From NCBI RefSeq assembly GCF_000423565.1, contig NZ_KE384038.1, forward strand, positions 248,001 to 312,000: a stretch of 64,000 nucleotides of DNA, in the 5' to 3' direction. The translations under genes and the position numbers were made by a program. The DNA comes from Runella zeae DSM 19591 (lineage in GTDB: Bacteria > Bacteroidota > Bacteroidia > Cytophagales > Spirosomataceae). The stretch's first letter is position 1. Every line of letters begins with the position of its first letter. Below are positions 61,159 through 64,000 of this stretch, in pieces. The notes under the pieces were generated by a model that was given only the letters and a program-made list of their open reading frames with translations, was not told the origin of the DNA and made no database searches.

Positions 61159-63072
61159 ATGTCTGCATCCTTACTAATTTTAATACCCCTGCTACCACTG
61201 ATTGGTTTTGTCATCAATGGAGTTGGTTTTCGTCATGTTCCCAAGAGTTTGGTGGGCATCATAGGATCGGCGGCGGCTTTAGGAGCTTTTGCCATTTCAA
61301 TTTTAGCGTGGAATAGTTTTGAGGGGCAGCCCCAAATCGTACCATTGTTTGATTGGATTTCGATTGGCTCGCTCAATATTCCTTTCTCATTTCAAATCGA
61401 CCAACTGTCTTTGTTGATGTTGTTGGTGGTGACAGGAGTCGGGTCTTTGATTCATATTTATTCCATTGGATACATGCATCATGACGAAGGATTTGGGAAG
61501 TTTTTTGCCTTCTTAAATCTATTCTTGTTTTTCATGTTGCTCTTAGTAATGGGTTCCAACTACGTCATCATGTTTATTGGTTGGGAGGGCGTAGGGCTTT
61601 GTTCTTATTTGTTGATTGGTTTTTGGAACAAAGTCACCAACTACAACAATGCTGCCCGCAAAGCTTTTATCATGAACCGTATCGGTGACTTAGGCTTTTT
61701 GTTGGGTATCTTCATGATTATCCAAAACTTTGGTTCTGTTGAGTACTTAGAGGTATTTGGAAAAGCAGCTGATGGAAGCTTTGGTGTCAACGACGCTATA
61801 ATAGTCAGCATTACGGCATTGCTTTTTGTGGGTGCTATGGGAAAATCAGCTCAGATTCCTTTATACACTTGGCTGCCTGATGCGATGGCTGGCCCTACGC
61901 CTGTTTCGGCTTTGATTCACGCCGCTACGATGGTGACTGCCGGGATTTACATGGTAATTCGTTCCAATGTGCTGTACTCGCTCGCCCCTGCTACATTAGG
62001 TGTGGTAGGAGGTATCGGATTGCTTACTGCCGTAGTTGCAGCCTCAATCGGTTTGTATCAAAATGACATAAAAAAAGTTCTTGCTTATTCTACCGTGAGC
62101 CAATTGGGATATATGTTTTTGGCTTTGGGAGTAGGAGCTTATACTTCGGCTATGTTTCATGTAATGACTCATGCGTTTTTCAAAGCACTTTTGTTTTTGG
62201 GCGCGGGTAGTGTGATTCATGCGATGTCGGATGAGCAAGATATTCGTAATATGGGAGGCTTGCGTAAGCATTTGCCTGTTACATTCTGGACGTTTTTGAT
62301 TGCAACGCTGGCGATTTCGGGGATTTTTCCTTTATCAGGTTTTTTCTCTAAAGACGAGATTTTGGCGCATACATTTCAGCACAACAAAGTCATGTGGGGG
62401 ATTGGAGTCCTGACAGCGATGATGACGGCATTCTACATGTTCCGATTGTTGTTTATGACTTTCTTTGGTAACTTCCGTGGTACGCACGAACAAGAGCATC
62501 ATTTACATGAATCACCTGCTAGTATGACTGTGCCCTTGATGATTTTGGCGGTATTGTCGGCAGTAGGAGGGTTGATGAACGTGCCGCATGTGTTGGGCGG
62601 CGGAGAATCTTTATCTCACTTTATGGCGCCGCTTTTTGAGCTTTCTAAAAAAGCCAATCCCGCATTTTTTGAGCACGGACACTTGGAGCATTCTACCGAA
62701 TATATTCTCATGGGCGTATCAGTAGGGGCGGCTTTGTTGTCTATTTTCTTTGCTTATAACCTATTCATTAGTAAAAATACCGTCCCAGCGGCTGACAAAG
62801 ACGTGACAGGGTTTGCCAAGGTTTTACAGAACAAATATTACATTGATGAGTTATACGAATCAGTGTTTGTGAATCCGATTCGTAAGCTATCTGATTTGCT
62901 TTACAGTTTTGGCGAGTTTCTTATTGATTTGGTAGTAAATGGAGCCGGTCGTTTAGTTCAGTTTTTAGGCGGACGTTTCAGAATGCTACAAACTGGTGAG
63001 ACAGGTTTTTATCTCTTTGCTATGGTATTGGGGATATTGGTTGTACTTGCTTGGAATCTTTTACTTAGATAA
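61159..63072 (+). CDS. nuoL: NADH-quinone oxidoreductase subunit L
   Basis: NuoL is the distal antiporter-like proton-pumping subunit of complex I. The 637-residue protein has about 16 helices. Motifs: IFSFQIDQLSLLMLLVVTGVG-type start (here IPFSFQIDQLSLLML), MFIGWEGVGLCSYLLIGFW with the key Glu, MNRIGDLGFLLG, PLYTWLPDAMAGPTPVSALIHAATMV (broken-helix His/Lys region), and DIKKVLAYSTVSQLGYM. The C-terminal lateral helix region follows. nuoM is not next to it: an unrelated membrane protein follows 61 bp later. Confidence 0.97.
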   Translation: MSASLLILIPLLPLIGFVINGVGFRHVPKSLVGIIGSAAALGAFAISILAWNSFEGQPQIVPLFDWISIGSLNIPFSFQIDQLSLLMLLVVTGVGSLIHIYSIGYMHHDEGFGKFFAFLNLFLFFMLLLVMGSNYVIMFIGWEGVGLCSYLLIGFWNKVTNYNNAARKAFIMNRIGDLGFLLGIFMIIQNFGSVEYLEVFGKAADGSFGVNDAIIVSITALLFVGAMGKSAQIPLYTWLPDAMAGPTPVSALIHAATMVTAGIYMVIRSNVLYSLAPATLGVVGGIGLLTAVVAASIGLYQNDIKKVLAYSTVSQLGYMFLALGVGAYTSAMFHVMTHAFFKALLFLGAGSVIHAMSDEQDIRNMGGLRKHLPVTFWTFLIATLAISGIFPLSGFFSKDEILAHTFQHNKVMWGIGVLTAMMTAFYMFRLLFMTFFGNFRGTHEQEHHLHESPASMTVPLMILAVLSAVGGLMNVPHVLGGGESLSHFMAPLFELSKKANPAFFEHGHLEHSTEYILMGVSVGAALLSIFFAYNLFISKNTVPAADKDVTGFAKVLQNKYYIDELYESVFVNPIRKLSDLLYSFGEFLIDLVVNGAGRLVQFLGGRFRMLQTGETGFYLFAMVLGILVVLAWNLLLR

Positions 63073-63133
63073 AACACCCAAGTAAGTACAAGAAGAGTAG
63101 TAGATTATATCCATTATTTTATCCCTCAATACA

Positions 63134-64000
63134 ATGGTTCAGCATACTTTATCCCTACTCTTGCTCAAGATTGACGGTCTGGTTACATCTTTTATTGGGG
63201 TTGGAAAATACTGGAAACTCAAAGTGACGGCATTGTCGTGTTTGCTTGTACTAGTGTTTTCTTTACCCAATTATCAATATTTTTTTCAAAAAGACAATCC
63301 ATTGAATATTCCTTGGGATTATCTGCATGAAAAAGTAAAACAACCACTAGGAGAAAATAAATTGAAGCTAGGTACCAACGAACATAACAAGCAATATCGG
63401 CTTACTCCTATTTTGATAGGAAGCCTCTACGATACTCCTCACAAAATGAGGATTGTAGCTTTTATGACTTTGATAGAACATCTTTTAGGAGCTGCTTTTT
63501 TTTATCTAGTACTGAAGATGGCTTACGAAATCACGCAAGATAAGCTGTTGTCATCGTACTTCTGTATGGGTTTTAGTTTTTTGTTTGTAGGTAAAGACTT
63601 TTTTTGGGATTTAGCCTCGTGGCTCATTCCATTTGCCTACTTTTTTATTCTGTTATCCATGGCTACGCGCAATGTGTGGATTGTGATTCTGAGCCTTTCT
63701 TTAAGCTTTTGGTCAGATGAAAGGGCCCTTTTATTCTCTCCTATTTTATTTTTATGGTGGAAACTAACGGCTTCTGAAAAGTTTGGCCGCCTGTCGATGG
63801 GGTATGTAGTGAGTGTTGTGGGATATTTTGTGGTAAGATTCGTGCTATCCACTTATTATATCAAGGGAACCGATTCCTACAAACTACACCCACGCGAAAC
63901 TGGGGCAGATTACTTTTGGTGTTTGTATGAACAATTTCACCACATACCACTGGGATTAGTTTTGCCTTTTGAAGGGTATTGGATTTTCATTCTTATGTTT
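63134..64000 (+). CDS. Membrane protein of unknown function, C terminus cut off
   Basis: An open frame of 289 codons from ATG 63134 (MVQHTLSLLLLKIDG) to the window edge without a stop. It has hydrophobic stretches near residues 32-46, 112-126, 143-156, 160-175 and 183-197 among others, interrupted by a large extracytoplasmic loop rich in Lys, Tyr and Asn (QKDNPLNIPWDYLHEKV, residues about 52-68). I do not recognise a family. It lies where nuoM would be expected after nuoL. The layout (short cytoplasmic tail, loop, helices) recalls the GT-C-like proteins at 55615-58910, so it may be another surface-glycan protein. Confidence 0.65.
   Translation, partial: MVQHTLSLLLLKIDGLVTSFIGVGKYWKLKVTALSCLLVLVFSLPNYQYFFQKDNPLNIPWDYLHEKVKQPLGENKLKLGTNEHNKQYRLTPILIGSLYDTPHKMRIVAFMTLIEHLLGAAFFYLVLKMAYEITQDKLLSSYFCMGFSFLFVGKDFFWDLASWLIPFAYFFILLSMATRNVWIVILSLSLSFWSDERALLFSPILFLWWKLTASEKFGRLSMGYVVSVVGYFVVRFVLSTYYIKGTDSYKLHPRETGADYFWCLYEQFHHIPLGLVLPFEGYWIFILMF

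Noticed and set aside
1-64000. tRNA, rRNA and CRISPR elements
   Set aside because: No cloverleaf-type sequence with a GTTCRA loop, no rRNA segments and no regularly spaced repeats were found by reading; a tRNAscan and CRISPR search would confirm.

Overview
The window reads as Bacteroidota (Bacteroidetes) chromosome, most likely order Cytophagales (a Runella/Spirosoma/Dyadobacter-type genome; the genus is inference). Evidence: two SusC/SusD pairs, an ECF sigma/FecR cassette, several glycoside hydrolases with export signals, and promoters of the Bacteroidetes form TTG-N20-TAnnTTTG upstream of several genes. I saw no rRNA, tRNA, CRISPR array or insertion sequence.

Region 1 (1-13175) is a pectin/uronate utilization locus. 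A minus-strand run encodes a sialidase-fold BNR protein, a Tat-exported sugar isomerase-like protein, a GH95 enzyme carrying an extra beta-sandwich, a DUF3826 protein, then SusC and the start of SusD (cut by the window edge). Beside it lie pectate lyase PL10 and KduI, with a divergent LacI-family regulator whose promoter and candidate operator are visible. PL10 would release unsaturated oligogalacturonides and KduI would isomerise the resulting 5-keto-4-deoxyuronate.

Region 2 (13242-37750) is mostly core metabolism and envelope: a zinc amidase, MurF, an AraC regulator with duplicated promoters, two acyl-CoA dehydrogenases, a FabG-like SDR plus MaoC pair, an M28 peptidase, rhomboid, PlsY, another SDR, ROK kinase, exported GH130, a DUF1080 protein, a Xer recombinase, an Nramp-related transporter, a GNAT-like protein, PurN, OmpA, and a small two-gene module translationally coupled to gatB. 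The two acyl-CoA dehydrogenase promoters share one palindromic operator lying exactly over the -33 box. Three gene-end spacers carry a REPIN-like dispersed repeat.

Region 3 (37949-52738) is a second polysaccharide utilization locus, all on the minus strand: ECF sigma factor, FecR anti-sigma, STN-domain SusC, SusD, GH172, GH29, GH31 and an alpha-galactosidase-like enzyme. The visible enzymes are all side-chain (exo-acting) types, and its regulation is by trans-envelope signalling, unlike the LacI control inferred for region 1.

Region 4 (52863-64000) holds ferrochelatase, a surface-glycan cluster (NeuB-SAF-cupin fusion, two large multispanning membrane proteins, a MurJ/Wzx-like flippase), and nuoK-nuoL with their own promoter, followed by an unrecognised membrane protein running off the edge. 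The usual nuoJ and nuoM neighbours are absent from these positions, so the complex I operon looks split.
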